A stretch of DNA of 64,000 bases from Acidobacteriota bacterium (lineage in GTDB: Bacteria > Acidobacteriota > Terriglobia > Terriglobales > Acidobacteriaceae). The notes beneath the pieces are model-generated. The model did no database searches. It was not told the origin of the DNA and saw only the letters and a program-made list of their open reading frames with translations. This document shows, in pieces, positions 30,397 to 38,601 of this stretch. Made by a program: the position numbers and the translations under genes. Positions within the stretch are counted from its first letter, which is position 1; the number at the start of each line of letters is the position of its first letter. Location: positions 28,511-92,510 of the forward strand of contig JABCZC010000010.1 of the NCBI GenBank assembly GCA_013289875.1, in the 5' to 3' direction.

Positions 30397-31019
30397 TTCA
30401 CACCATCCTTATTTCGATTGCGGAAGTAGCGGTTGAGCCGCTCCCGCAATTGAAGCCGCGCCCGCAGCAGGCGCGACTTGACCGCTGGAATACTTAAACC
30501 CAAAGTCTCGGCCGTTTCCTCGGTCGAGAGACCTTCTACATCTCGCAGGACGAAAACCACGCGAAAGCCTGGAGGCAACCCCTGGATCGTCTTACGCAGA
30601 ATATCGGCCATTTCTGACTGGCCATATTGCTCTTCCGGGTCAGGACCCCAATCCGCCAGATCGCGCGGCATGGAGCCTTCCTCGGTCTCGACATCTTCGT
30701 CGATCGATACCATGCGGCCAGTGCGCCGTTTGCGCAGCCGCATCAACGATTCGTTCACTGCAATCCGCACCAGCCAGGTATAAAACTTCGAGTTACCCTG
30801 AAACTGGTTCAGCTTCTCGTAGGCTTTGAGGAACGCATCCTGGACCACATCCTCCGCATCTTCGCGGTTCTGGGTGATGTGCTGGGCGATCCGGAAAACC
30901 TGGCGGTCATACTGCCGCACAAGCTTCTCGAATGCCTCGACATCGCCCGCGCGCGCGCGATTGACGAGCAGAATATCGGGATGTATTTCTTCAGTGCCTT
31001 GTGTTTGGATCGTTGACAT
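30393..31019 (-). CDS. ECF RNA polymerase sigma factor (RpoE-like)
   Basis: The 208-residue protein has sigma region 2 (YDRQVFRIAQHITQNREDAEDVVQDAFLKAYEKL, residues 36-70) and region 4 (GLSTEETAETLGLSIPAVKSRLLRARLQLRERL, residues 160-195) with an acidic linker. It directs RNA polymerase to stress-type promoters. The overlapping downstream gene encodes its likely anti-sigma partner. Divergent from it lies the lytic transglycosylase gene, a plausible envelope-related neighbour. Confidence 0.94.
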   Translation of the reverse strand: MSTIQTQGTEEIHPDILLVNRARAGDVEAFEKLVRQYDRQVFRIAQHITQNREDAEDVVQDAFLKAYEKLNQFQGNSKFYTWLVRIAVNESLMRLRKRRTGRMVSIDEDVETEEGSMPRDLADWGPDPEEQYGQSEMADILRKTIQGLPPGFRVVFVLRDVEGLSTEETAETLGLSIPAVKSRLLRARLQLRERLNRYFRNRNKDGVK

Positions 31020-31262
31020 GGCAGATAGTTTCAGAAAAAGGGCCGTTCGAAGAGAGACAGCCGGTCCGTTCCTGTCCCTTCATCCTAAATGGCAGGACAG
31101 GCGCGAGTAAAACGGCTCATCCTGCTCCGGTTCCGCAAACTTCATCGCTATCGTTTTGATCCGGGAAGTATCCAATGGGGAAACACTCCGCGATTTGTTC
31201 GCGGTTTCTGTGGCACGCAGGGAGCGCTTTCGGCATACAGTAAAGGTGGGAGCTGGACGAAC

Positions 31263-33710
31263 GTGACGCGCGCGGAATCAAAGAGGATAAACCGGACGGG
31301 ATGGTATGTCTCTGTCCTTGGGGCAGTGATAACTTGTGCGGGTTTTTGTGTGCTTGGGGCACAGACGGCGTCGTCTCCGAAGTCCAGCACAGCCTCGACA
31401 TCCGCGCACAAGAAATCGAGCAGCGCGAAGAAGACCATCCCGAATAGCCATACCTCGGGTTCTCATTCAACTGCGCACGTAGCTTCTGCAAGCGCGCACT
31501 CTGCAACCCACACATCGAAGACGAAGCACAAGCAGCTTACCGCAAAGCAACTCGCCAGGAGCCAGAAGCTGCACCAGGCCTTCGTAGCGTCGTCACAGCT
31601 TCGACCTATGGCGCAGCAGTTGGCATCCACTCGATCGCCGGCGGCTTACGCCGGGGTTTCAGCCTATGCGCATGCGCATACGGGCGAGGCTGCAGCAGCG
31701 GCATATCTTGCGCTGGGGCATGCCTATCTGCTGGACCATAAATATCCGGAAGCGGTCAGCGCTTTTCACTCGGCAAACCAGGCGGGACAGTCGCTCGACG
31801 ACTACGCGGACTATCTCACCGCGCAGGTCTATTTGCAGGACAACAAGCTGGGTGATGCAGAGCCTATTCTGAGCACTTTCATACAGAAGCATCCGGATTC
31901 AATTTTCGTTCGCAGCGTGCCCGTACTGGAGGCCAACCTGTTTCTGCAGGAGGGCGATCCCCAGGCTGCGTTGCGGATACTCGACGCGCATCGCACCGAG
32001 CCGATTGCCGGCAAAGCGGATTTTCAGCTCGCTCAGGCGAAAGCGAACCTGATGGCTGGCCACACGTCCGAAGCGCAGCAGCAGTTCCGGCGTGTGTATC
32101 TAAATTTCCCGCTTAGTCAGGAGGCGGCTCAGGCGCGGGCACAGCTGGTGTCTTCCGGAGAGATCGCGTCACTGCCGCCGGAGGAGCGCCGCCACCACGC
32201 CGACGCTCTGTACGCCGCGGGCCGGTACAGCGATGCGGAGGACGAGTATCGCTCCCTTGCCGGCGATTCGGCTCTCGGTGAGAACGCGCGCAATGGATTG
32301 CTCGTCGCAGCGGCTGCCTGTGATTGGAAGCTGAAGCGGCTGAACAAGCAGGAGCTGGATCGTTTGCCGGACAGCGACGATGACACGGGTGCACGCAGGC
32401 AGTATCTCCTGATGGAACTGGCGCGTAATAAGGATGACGGCGATACCCAGCGGACCATCGTCGAGCAGATGATGACGCGCTTTCCCGAGAGCCCCTGGCT
32501 GGCCGAGGCGCTCTACTCGAGCGGCAATATGTATCTGCTGCGCAAGGATTTCCCGAACGCGATCAAATATTACGGCGAGCTGACGACACGATTTCCGAAA
32601 TCGTGCGAGTCGCCTCACAGCGGACCCTGTTCGAACTATTCACCCAGCAGCCACTGGCGCGCTGCGTGGCTGAACTATCGGCTTGGCCAATACGCCGAAG
32701 CGGCTCGGCTCTTCGACGAGCAGATCGCCAACTTTGCCGGAGGGAAAGAAATACCCGCGGCCCTGTACTGGCGAGGGCGTCTTTACGAAACCGAGGATCA
32801 TCAGCCAACCAAGGCGGCTGGCTACTATCGCACCGTGGCTCGCGTTTATCGGCACTATTACTATGCGGCCCTGGCGCAGGAACGGCTGGAGCAACTTGGT
32901 CAAGTAACGCCGGTGAGCTTTTCCGTGCTTGAAGCTCTGCACCCGGAGCCGATACCGGAGCTGAGCGACGATGTGCCGGAAGACGATCCCCACGTGGTGA
33001 AAGCGAAGCTCCTGGCTAACGCGGGGTTGAACGAGTACATCGCCCCGGAAATTCAGGCGGCCGACGGAAGCGAAGAGTGGGGAGCCTTCGCCGAGGCTGA
33101 AATTTTTGCCTCCTACGGTGAAACGTGGCACGCCATGCGGCTGCTGAAGCACGCGTTGCCGTTCTACACCTCAGCGCCTGTCGAATCGATCCCGATGGGC
33201 TATTGGCGGATTCTCTTTCCTCAGCCGTATTGGCCTGACATCAAGGAGAACGCCGCCAGCAATGGCCTTGATCCGTACATGGTGGCTTCACTGATTCGCC
33301 AGGAGTCGGAATTCAATCCCGGCGCAGTTTCAAATAAGAGCGCCTATGGCCTGATGCAGTTGTTGCCCAGCGTTGGAAAGAGCATGGCCAAACAAGAGGG
33401 AATTCACCACTTCGAGACCAACCAGTTGCTCGATCCCTCGACGAATATCCGTCTGGGAACGCTGTACCTCAAGCACACGCTGGACAAATTCGGCGGCCGT
33501 CCGGAGTATGCCTTTGCCGCATACAATGCAGGCGATGAACGCGTCGTCGACTGGCAATCGATCGGCCACTATCGCGATATGGACGAGTTCGTGGAGTCGA
33601 TCCCGTTCACCGAAACTCGGGAGTATGTTCAGGCCATCGTTCGCAACCAGCAAATCTATCGCGAACTGGATAAAGTAAGCTCGCAACGCGCTTCCAGCAA
33701 CCCGCACTGA
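31263..33710 (+). CDS. Lytic transglycosylase with TPR repeats (Slt70-like)
   Basis: A GTG at 31263, after AAAGGTGGGAG, gives 815 residues and places a membrane or signal segment (WYVSVLGAVITCAGFCVLGA) at the N-terminus. The frame is open to 31089 but that part is not protein-like. A serine/threonine/lysine-rich linker follows, then about 500 residues of TPR-like helices (for example AAAAAYLALGHAYLLDHKYPEAVSAF). The C-terminal SLT domain near residue 675 has MVASLIRQESEFNPGAVSNK with the catalytic glutamate, SAYGLMQLLPSVG and AFAAYNAGDERV. It cleaves peptidoglycan glycan strands in the periplasm. The layout matches soluble Slt70. Confidence 0.92.
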   Translation: MTRAESKRINRTGWYVSVLGAVITCAGFCVLGAQTASSPKSSTASTSAHKKSSSAKKTIPNSHTSGSHSTAHVASASAHSATHTSKTKHKQLTAKQLARSQKLHQAFVASSQLRPMAQQLASTRSPAAYAGVSAYAHAHTGEAAAAAYLALGHAYLLDHKYPEAVSAFHSANQAGQSLDDYADYLTAQVYLQDNKLGDAEPILSTFIQKHPDSIFVRSVPVLEANLFLQEGDPQAALRILDAHRTEPIAGKADFQLAQAKANLMAGHTSEAQQQFRRVYLNFPLSQEAAQARAQLVSSGEIASLPPEERRHHADALYAAGRYSDAEDEYRSLAGDSALGENARNGLLVAAAACDWKLKRLNKQELDRLPDSDDDTGARRQYLLMELARNKDDGDTQRTIVEQMMTRFPESPWLAEALYSSGNMYLLRKDFPNAIKYYGELTTRFPKSCESPHSGPCSNYSPSSHWRAAWLNYRLGQYAEAARLFDEQIANFAGGKEIPAALYWRGRLYETEDHQPTKAAGYYRTVARVYRHYYYAALAQERLEQLGQVTPVSFSVLEALHPEPIPELSDDVPEDDPHVVKAKLLANAGLNEYIAPEIQAADGSEEWGAFAEAEIFASYGETWHAMRLLKHALPFYTSAPVESIPMGYWRILFPQPYWPDIKENAASNGLDPYMVASLIRQESEFNPGAVSNKSAYGLMQLLPSVGKSMAKQEGIHHFETNQLLDPSTNIRLGTLYLKHTLDKFGGRPEYAFAAYNAGDERVVDWQSIGHYRDMDEFVESIPFTETREYVQAIVRNQQIYRELDKVSSQRASSNPH

Positions 33711-33728
33711 CGCGACACACCTTCGCCG

Positions 33729-34865
33729 ATGAGCGAAAATAAAGGCATGGAGTTCATCGACCTCAAGACGCAGTATCGCCGCCTGAAGCCGGCGATCGAT
33801 GCGCGTATTCAGGCTGTACTCGACCACGGTCAATACATCCTGGGACCCGAAGTTCGCGAACTGGAAGGGCGGCTCGCCACACGCACCGAAGCGAAATACT
33901 GTATCACCTGCGCAAGTGGGACTGACGCCCTCCTGCTGGCAATGATGACCATCGGAATCGGCCCTGGCGATGAGGTCATCACCCCGCCTTTCACATTTTT
34001 CGCTACCGGCGAAATGATCGCCCTGCTCGGCGCGGTTCCTGTTTTCGCGGATATCGACCCAACCACCTATAACATCGATCCTGAAAAAATCGAAGCGGCG
34101 ATCACGCCCCGCACACGCGCCATCATGCCGGTGAGCCTCTATGGGCAACCCGCGGCGATGGACGCGATCAACGCCATCGCCGCACGCCAAAATCTGCCTG
34201 TGATTGAGGACGCGGCGCAGAGCTTTGGCGCCCTCTACAACGGCCGCCACTCCGGGAACCTGAGCACCATCGGTTGTACTAGCTTTTTCCCCTCCAAGCC
34301 GCTGGGCTGCTATGGCGATGGTGGCGCGTGCTTCACCAGCGACGACGCTCTGGCCACTGCTATGTTCGAGCTGCGTAACCACGGGCAGGATCGCCGCTAT
34401 CATCACACGCGCATCGGCATCAACGGACGCATGGACACTCTTCAGGCTGCGGTGCTGCTGGCCAAACTCGATGCCTTCGATGCGGAATTGCTGGCACGCA
34501 ACGAGGCGGCGGATTGCTACACGTCAATGCTCAAAGGCGCAGTCCAGACTCCGTCCGTTGCCCCGCGCTGCTCGAGCGTCTGGGCGCAATACACGATCGA
34601 AGTAGACGACCGCGAAGCCGTCGAATCGGCCATGCGCGAAGCCGGCATACCGGCGACAGTGCATTATCCTGTCGCGCTTCACTTGCAGCCGGTCTTCTCG
34701 TCTCTTCGACAACAGTTCGGACTCGGCACAGGCAGCTTTCCCCATGCCGAGCGTGCCGCCGCCCGTGTTCTCAGTCTGCCTATGCACCCCTATCTTTCGC
34801 CAGGAGACATTCAGCGTGTAACCGACGCCGTCAAAGCCGCGTTGCATCAGGCTTCCGTCAGATGA
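33729..34865 (+). CDS. DegT/DnrJ/EryC1 sugar aminotransferase
   Basis: The 378-residue PLP enzyme opens with FIDLKTQYRRLKPAIDARIQAVLDHGQYILGPEVRELE, typical of the WbpE/WlbC branch that aminates UDP-linked 3-keto sugars. SGTDALLLAM and PFTFFATGE bind the cofactor, EDAAQSFGALYNG carries the PLP-nitrogen aspartate, and the Schiff-base lysine is in SFFPSKPLGCYGDGGA near residue 190. Products of such enzymes go into cell-surface polysaccharide. No other sugar-nucleotide gene is nearby, so the exact substrate is open. Confidence 0.9.
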   Translation: MSENKGMEFIDLKTQYRRLKPAIDARIQAVLDHGQYILGPEVRELEGRLATRTEAKYCITCASGTDALLLAMMTIGIGPGDEVITPPFTFFATGEMIALLGAVPVFADIDPTTYNIDPEKIEAAITPRTRAIMPVSLYGQPAAMDAINAIAARQNLPVIEDAAQSFGALYNGRHSGNLSTIGCTSFFPSKPLGCYGDGGACFTSDDALATAMFELRNHGQDRRYHHTRIGINGRMDTLQAAVLLAKLDAFDAELLARNEAADCYTSMLKGAVQTPSVAPRCSSVWAQYTIEVDDREAVESAMREAGIPATVHYPVALHLQPVFSSLRQQFGLGTGSFPHAERAAARVLSLPMHPYLSPGDIQRVTDAVKAALHQASVR

Positions 34866-34946
34866 ATCCGAAGAGTCAATTGTCTTTCTGGGTTTGTGTC
34901 AACGATAGGGATTGACAGGCCGCCTCGCTCCGGCAAGAATGGCCTC

Positions 34947-34970
34947 AAACATTTCGGTTACGAAATGTTT
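34947..34970. promoter_or_regulatory. Perfect inverted repeat before the MerR-type gene
   Basis: AAACATTTCG (34947-34956) and CGAAATGTTT (34961-34970) are separated by GTTA, with CTC and GAG just outside. It lies 20 bases before the regulator's start codon and about 30 bases after a TTGACA (34912-34917). It could be the regulator's own operator or, in RNA, a hairpin next to the ribosome binding site. Confidence 0.65.
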
Positions 34971-34990
34971 GGAGCGGGAACCCGCCAGAA

Positions 34991-35494
34991 ATGTTGAAAG
35001 ACTGCTTCAGCACACGCGATGTCCTTGAGTTGACAGGCGTGACTGCCCGGCAACTCCAGTGGTGGGACGAGCGGCGGATCGTGGTTCCAGCGCGGAATGG
35101 CCGAAATCGCGTGTACTCCGGGGCAGACCTACTCGACATTCTTGTCATCGAACAGCTCAGGCAAAGAAGTATTTCGCTCGCGCGAGTACGGCGCGTTCTG
35201 CGTCTCTTGCGTGCGGAGTTGAACATCCGGCTGGCCGACCTTGTATCTGGGAAATTTGAGTTCCACCTTTTGCTGGCTGGTAGACGGATATTTCTCGAAA
35301 CGGATTCGAAGGAAGTGATCGAGCTATTGCGGAACACAATGCAGCCGATGCTCTTGATAAGTCTCACCGACGCAGTGAAACCGCTGCGCGTCGAGTTGAA
35401 GAATGTATTGCAGAAGTCTGCGGCCAAGAAGCCGGCCGGTCAAACAACAGCCGGCCAAGCCAGGAGGGCAGCGAAACAACGCGTGACGGCATAG
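34991..35494 (+). CDS. MerR family transcriptional regulator
   Basis: The 167-residue protein begins with a MerR winged helix: FSTRDVLELTGVTARQLQWWDERRIVVPARNGRNRVYSGADLLDILVIEQLRQRSISLARVRRVLRLL (residues 6-75). The aromatic/wing part WWDERRIVVPAR replaces the usual YYERxGLLxP. The rest (76-140) is a short unfamiliar effector or dimer region without the conserved metal-binding cysteines, so metal sensing is unlikely. The C-terminal 25 residues are lysine/alanine-rich. A perfect inverted repeat immediately upstream suggests self-regulation. Confidence 0.85.
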   Translation: MLKDCFSTRDVLELTGVTARQLQWWDERRIVVPARNGRNRVYSGADLLDILVIEQLRQRSISLARVRRVLRLLRAELNIRLADLVSGKFEFHLLLAGRRIFLETDSKEVIELLRNTMQPMLLISLTDAVKPLRVELKNVLQKSAAKKPAGQTTAGQARRAAKQRVTA

Positions 35495-35584
35495 CGAGAA
35501 TACAAACTCGAGGCGTCGCGATCTGGACACCCCAGTTCCACGTCGCAAAACAAACAGCGAGAACGAAGACAAGGGAGGTTTTAC

Positions 35585-35848
35585 ATGTCATCGGAACTGC
35601 AATTGCTCGAACAGTGGATACCAGAGCAGATGGAACCAGGAACGCTTTTTGTGCTTGAGAATGCAGGATCCCTCGGAGACGCCCAGAATCCCTACTGGGC
35701 AGTTCTCGCCTGCCCGAGTTGCGGGGCGCTGGGGCTGATCACCCGAGCCCAATTCGCCGGCATCGAATCGATGATTTGCGGGGCGGATAATTGCTCCGCC
35801 GAGTATTACCTGCGCGAAGACGAGATCGAGTACCGCAAACCTCACTAG
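35585..35848 (+). CDS. Small putative zinc-ribbon protein
   Basis: The 87-residue protein has two cysteine pairs, ACPSCGALG (CxxC) and MICGADNC (Cx4C), about 25 residues apart, a pattern that could bind one zinc ion. Between them is GLITRAQFAGIES. The N-terminal 40 residues (LLEQWIPEQMEPGTLFVLENAGSLGDAQNPYWAVL) are not recognised. GGGAGG lies seven bases before the ATG, so expression is likely. It follows the MerR-type gene by 90 bases on the same strand and may share its transcript. Confidence 0.7.
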   Translation: MSSELQLLEQWIPEQMEPGTLFVLENAGSLGDAQNPYWAVLACPSCGALGLITRAQFAGIESMICGADNCSAEYYLREDEIEYRKPH

Positions 35849-35951
35849 CAGGAAACTCGCATCGCGGGCCGTGCCTCCCTATGCGGGCACGGCTTTCTTG
35901 TCTCCGGGCAGTTTCTTTTACGGTCAATATTTCAGATACGATAAATTCAGC

Positions 35952-36040
35952 GCCCGGATGGCGAAATCGGCAGACGCAGCGGACTTAAAATCCGCAGGCC
36001 CGCAAGGGCTGTGGGGGTTCAAGTCCCCCTCCGGGCACCA
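35952..36040 (+). tRNA. tRNA-Leu (UAA)
   Basis: An 89-base cloverleaf with CCA encoded. The acceptor arm is GCCCGGA (35952-35958) with TCCGGGC (36030-36036), discriminator A and CCA at 36038-36040. The anticodon arm is CGGA-CTTAAAA-TCCG, giving anticodon TAA. A long variable arm (GGCCCGCAAGGGCT region) marks a class II tRNA, as expected for leucine. The T arm is GGGGG-TTCAAGT-CCCCC. Confidence 0.96.
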
Positions 36041-36063
36041 TAGATTCAAATAGTTGCATGGGC

Positions 36064-36087
36064 AAGGCATCTTCGGGTGCCCTTTTC
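36064..36087 (+). terminator. Intrinsic terminator after tRNA-Leu
   Basis: GGCATC (36066-36071), a TTCG tetraloop and GGTGCC (36076-36081), then CTTTTCT. A six-pair stem on a UUCG loop followed by four T, 24 bases after the tRNA 3' end, is a good rho-independent terminator. Confidence 0.8.
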
Positions 36088-36105
36088 TATGCCCAAACTA
36101 TGACC

Positions 36106-36137
36106 AATCTCAGTCCGCCGCTCGGCGAACTGAGATT
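36106..36137. repeat. Long near-perfect inverted repeat
   Basis: The arms AATCTCAGT-C-CGCCG and CGGCG-A-ACTGAGATT enclose a two-base loop, giving 14 pairs and one mismatch within 32 bases. No T-run follows on the plus strand. It lies 19 bases after the tRNA terminator, at the left edge of the decayed region. The function is unknown. Confidence 0.7.
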
Positions 36138-36381
36138 ATCGTCCCTCCATCATCCATTCAACTCGGTTTTCGCCGTTGTTGGACATGCCCACGCACACGG
36201 GGAATCCGTATGTGAACGCCGGAGCCATCGCGACTACCAGTCTGATCTCCGGTCAAAACGCGATGAGAAATGGAACAAGATTCTCGCATTTATGGAAAGG
36301 TTGCCGGCGACAAGTTAAGCCTTATTGATGAAGTCTACAAGTCGGAAGCGGCTACCAACGCCGGCAACAAGGCCTTAGGTC

Positions 36382-36658
36382 AGAGAGGCAGTACGACTTC
36401 AACCCGATGTGATAGTGTTGGACATCACCATGCCCATCCTCACTGGAATTGGGGCTGCTCGCGAACTTCACGAGGCGGGATCGAAAGCCACGCCGGTTTT
36501 CCTGACTGTGCACCAGAGCAACGCGTTCGTCCGGGAGTGTTTCGCTAACGGAGGACTCGGCTACGTCACAAAATCACGAATGATGACCGATCTGGTCCCC
36601 CGCGATAAGTGAAGCACTCTCCAACCGCCACTTCGTGTCACCGGCTGTTACGCACTGA
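36382..36658 (+). pseudogene. Remnant of a response-regulator receiver domain
   Basis: One frame from 36382 reads REAVRLQPDVIVLDITMPILTGIGAARELHEAG, the central part of a CheY-like receiver with its phosphoacceptor aspartate (VLD), and goes on to GGLGYVTKSRMMTDLV. There a run of five C (36597-36601) throws it out of frame to an early stop at 36612. With one C fewer the frame continues PAISEALSNRHFVSPAVTH to a stop at 36658. The N-terminal third, with the acidic pair, is not recoverable upstream, where an in-frame TAG is found. It is therefore a fragment with at least two lesions. Confidence 0.7.
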
Positions 36659-36729
36659 CCGACCTAGGAGTTTTGCTAGTTTCCCGCGCCAGGCCGCACG
36701 GACTAAAAGTCTTGGAAGGGGGGATCGCT

Positions 36730-37366
36730 ATGTCCATTACTCGTCCTCGCATTTTGATCGCGGACGATCACACGCTGATCGCGGATCTCTGCAGAAAGCT
36801 GCTTGAAACAGATTTCGAAGTCGTCGGTATTGTGGACAATGGTCGCGCCATGGTGCGAACTGAAGCCGGACGTGATTCTTGTCGACATCACGATGCCGGT
36901 TCTGAATGGGCTGGATGCCGGCCAGCAGATAAAAGAGATATTGCCGGCGGTCAAGCTCATATTTCTCACCATGAACAACGACGTCAAGCTCGCAGGAGAG
37001 GCATTTCGTCGCGACGCCTCCGGCTTCCTTTTGAAAACTTGTGCTGCGTCTGAATTGCTAACGCCCGTGCGAGATGTATTGCGCGGCGAATCTTAAATAT
37101 CTCGGACCATCTGCAGGGACGAGGTCAACTATCTGCGCCGCACGGAAACAGAGCTGGAGCAGGAAGAGGAACGCCTCACCGAAAGACAACGCGAAGTCCT
37201 GCAGTTACTGGCCGAGGGCAGGCAGATGAAGGAGATCGGCAGCATCCTGAATATGACGACCAGAACGGTGGCCTTCCACAAGTACCGGATCATGAAAGCC
37301 GTCGGCGCCACGAACGGCGCAGCACTCGTACGCTATGCAGTAAGAAATCACCTGGTTCCCGCTTAA
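36730..37366 (+). pseudogene. NarL/LuxR-type response regulator, frameshifted and with a nonsense codon
   Basis: From ATG 36730 the product begins RPRILIADDHTLIADLCRKLL...VVGIVDNGRAMVR, a receiver domain with the acidic DD pair. Near 36865 the frame is lost (probably a small deletion) and resumes one frame over as LKPDVILVDITMPVLNGLDAG...DVLRGES. TAA at 37094-37096 then interrupts it at a position where relatives have tyrosine. The same frame reads on as LTERQREVLQLLAEGRQMKEIGSILNMTTRTVAFHKYRIM, a LuxR-type helix-turn-helix, to a stop at 37366. One frameshift plus one stop codon inactivate an otherwise complete regulator of about 210 residues. Confidence 0.85.
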
Positions 37367-37519
37367 TCATAACGGCCTGGCTCGCAAGGAGCCTTTTCAC
37401 CGCAACGATTGCACGCGGCCCAATTTTTATGAATGCGGTATTGATTACTTCTCCTGATGGGTTAATAATTCGTTGCAAAGAATTTTGCTGTCTTGTGATG
37501 GTGGTCACATAGAAACGCG

Positions 37520-37555
37520 AAAATACCTTCTATCCTGAAAATACCTTCTATCCTG
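37520..37555. repeat. Perfect tandem 18-bp repeat upstream of the cytochrome operon
   Basis: AAAATACCTTCTATCCTG occurs twice without any gap (37520-37537 and 37538-37555). It lies 87 to 122 bases before the decaheme gene start, inside the only 275-base non-coding stretch before that operon. The position suits an activator binding site, but recent slippage duplication is equally possible. Confidence 0.8.
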
Positions 37556-37641
37556 CCCACACGAAGGATGGACTGCTCAGGGCATCGAGAAGCTGCTGTC
37601 AAGTCAAATCAGGCTGTCAACCAGTTGTCCGGGAGACGTGG

Positions 37642-38589
37642 ATGAGACGTTTGCTCCTCATTGTGGCGGTCGCCGCCCTGCTTCCGGGACTGTGGAAGGC
37701 CAGGGAGGTTGATGCTGGAGCACAAGATAAGCAGCAAGTTGCGCCGTCGCAAAGCGCTGCAGCCGCTCATCCTCCCGGCTACGCCGGCGCCGAGGCATGC
37801 GAAACCTGCCACGCGGATGAGACCAAGAAATTCGCGGAAAATCCCCACTCACGCCTCGCGCTGATGCATGGCGATAAAGGCATCACCTGCGAGAACTGCC
37901 ATGGTCCCGGACAGGCCCACATCGATGGCGGTGGCGATGTTACAAAAATCTTTCAGTTCACCAAGGCGACGCCCAAAGCGGCGGAAGAGAAGTGCCTGAG
38001 CTGCCATGCTGGTGCGCATCCGAATTTTGCGCACTCGGCGCACGGTGAAGCTCAAATTGGCTGCACGGGCTGCCACAGTATCCACAAGTCGGAAAGCGAA
38101 GAGAGCCTTCTGAAAATGTCGCAGCCGAAGCTCTGCTATGGCTGTCACACCGATATCAAGGCGGCATTTGCCCAACCTTTCCATCACAAGGTGGACGAAG
38201 GGCTATTGAAGTGCAGCGATTGCCACGATCCTCACGGTACTTTCAAGGGCACCTTGCAGCAGCCCAGCGCTATGCTGCATAACGGTCCTGGCGGCTACGC
38301 GGTCTGTGTGAAGTGCCATAGCGAGGCCGCAGGCCCGTTCGTCTATCCGCATCCGGTGATCCAGACGGAAGGATGCGGGGGGTGCCATTCCCCGCACGGA
38401 TCGCCGAATCCGCGACTGCTGACCCGCAACAACGTCAACTCGTTATGCCTGCAGTGCCATACGGCCTCCATGAACTTCACCGCTCCGGGAGTACCGTCGT
38501 TCCACAACCAGGCGAACCAGTACCAGGCTTGCACGGTCTGCCACTCGCAGATACACGGCTCAAACAGCGATCCCGTGTTTTTCAAGTAA
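37642..38589 (+). CDS. Periplasmic decaheme c-type cytochrome (DmsE/MtrA/MtoA type)
   Basis: The 315-residue protein has an N-terminal signal segment (RRLLLIVAVAALLPGLW) and exactly ten CXXCH heme sites: CETCH (residue 53), CENCH, CLSCH, CTGCH, CYGCH, CSDCH, CVKCH, CGGCH, CLQCH and CTVCH. The length, heme count and order are those of the MtrA/DmsE/PioA family, which forms a wire through an outer-membrane barrel and moves electrons across the outer membrane. The gene encoding the MtrB-type barrel begins 12 bases after it. GGGAGA precedes the ATG. Direction of electron flow, reduction of outside minerals or oxidation of Fe(II), cannot be decided from sequence. Confidence 0.93.
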   Translation: MRRLLLIVAVAALLPGLWKAREVDAGAQDKQQVAPSQSAAAAHPPGYAGAEACETCHADETKKFAENPHSRLALMHGDKGITCENCHGPGQAHIDGGGDVTKIFQFTKATPKAAEEKCLSCHAGAHPNFAHSAHGEAQIGCTGCHSIHKSESEESLLKMSQPKLCYGCHTDIKAAFAQPFHHKVDEGLLKCSDCHDPHGTFKGTLQQPSAMLHNGPGGYAVCVKCHSEAAGPFVYPHPVIQTEGCGGCHSPHGSPNPRLLTRNNVNSLCLQCHTASMNFTAPGVPSFHNQANQYQACTVCHSQIHGSNSDPVFFK

Positions 38590-38601
38590 GGATGGCCACG
38601 T

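Noticed and set aside
33330..34406. 358-residue minus-strand frame opposite the transglycosylase and aminotransferase genes
   Set aside because: It spans two well-supported genes on the other strand and has no family features.
34991..35494. MerR-type regulator as a metal-resistance sensor
   Set aside because: The effector part has no conserved cysteines and no metal-efflux gene is nearby.
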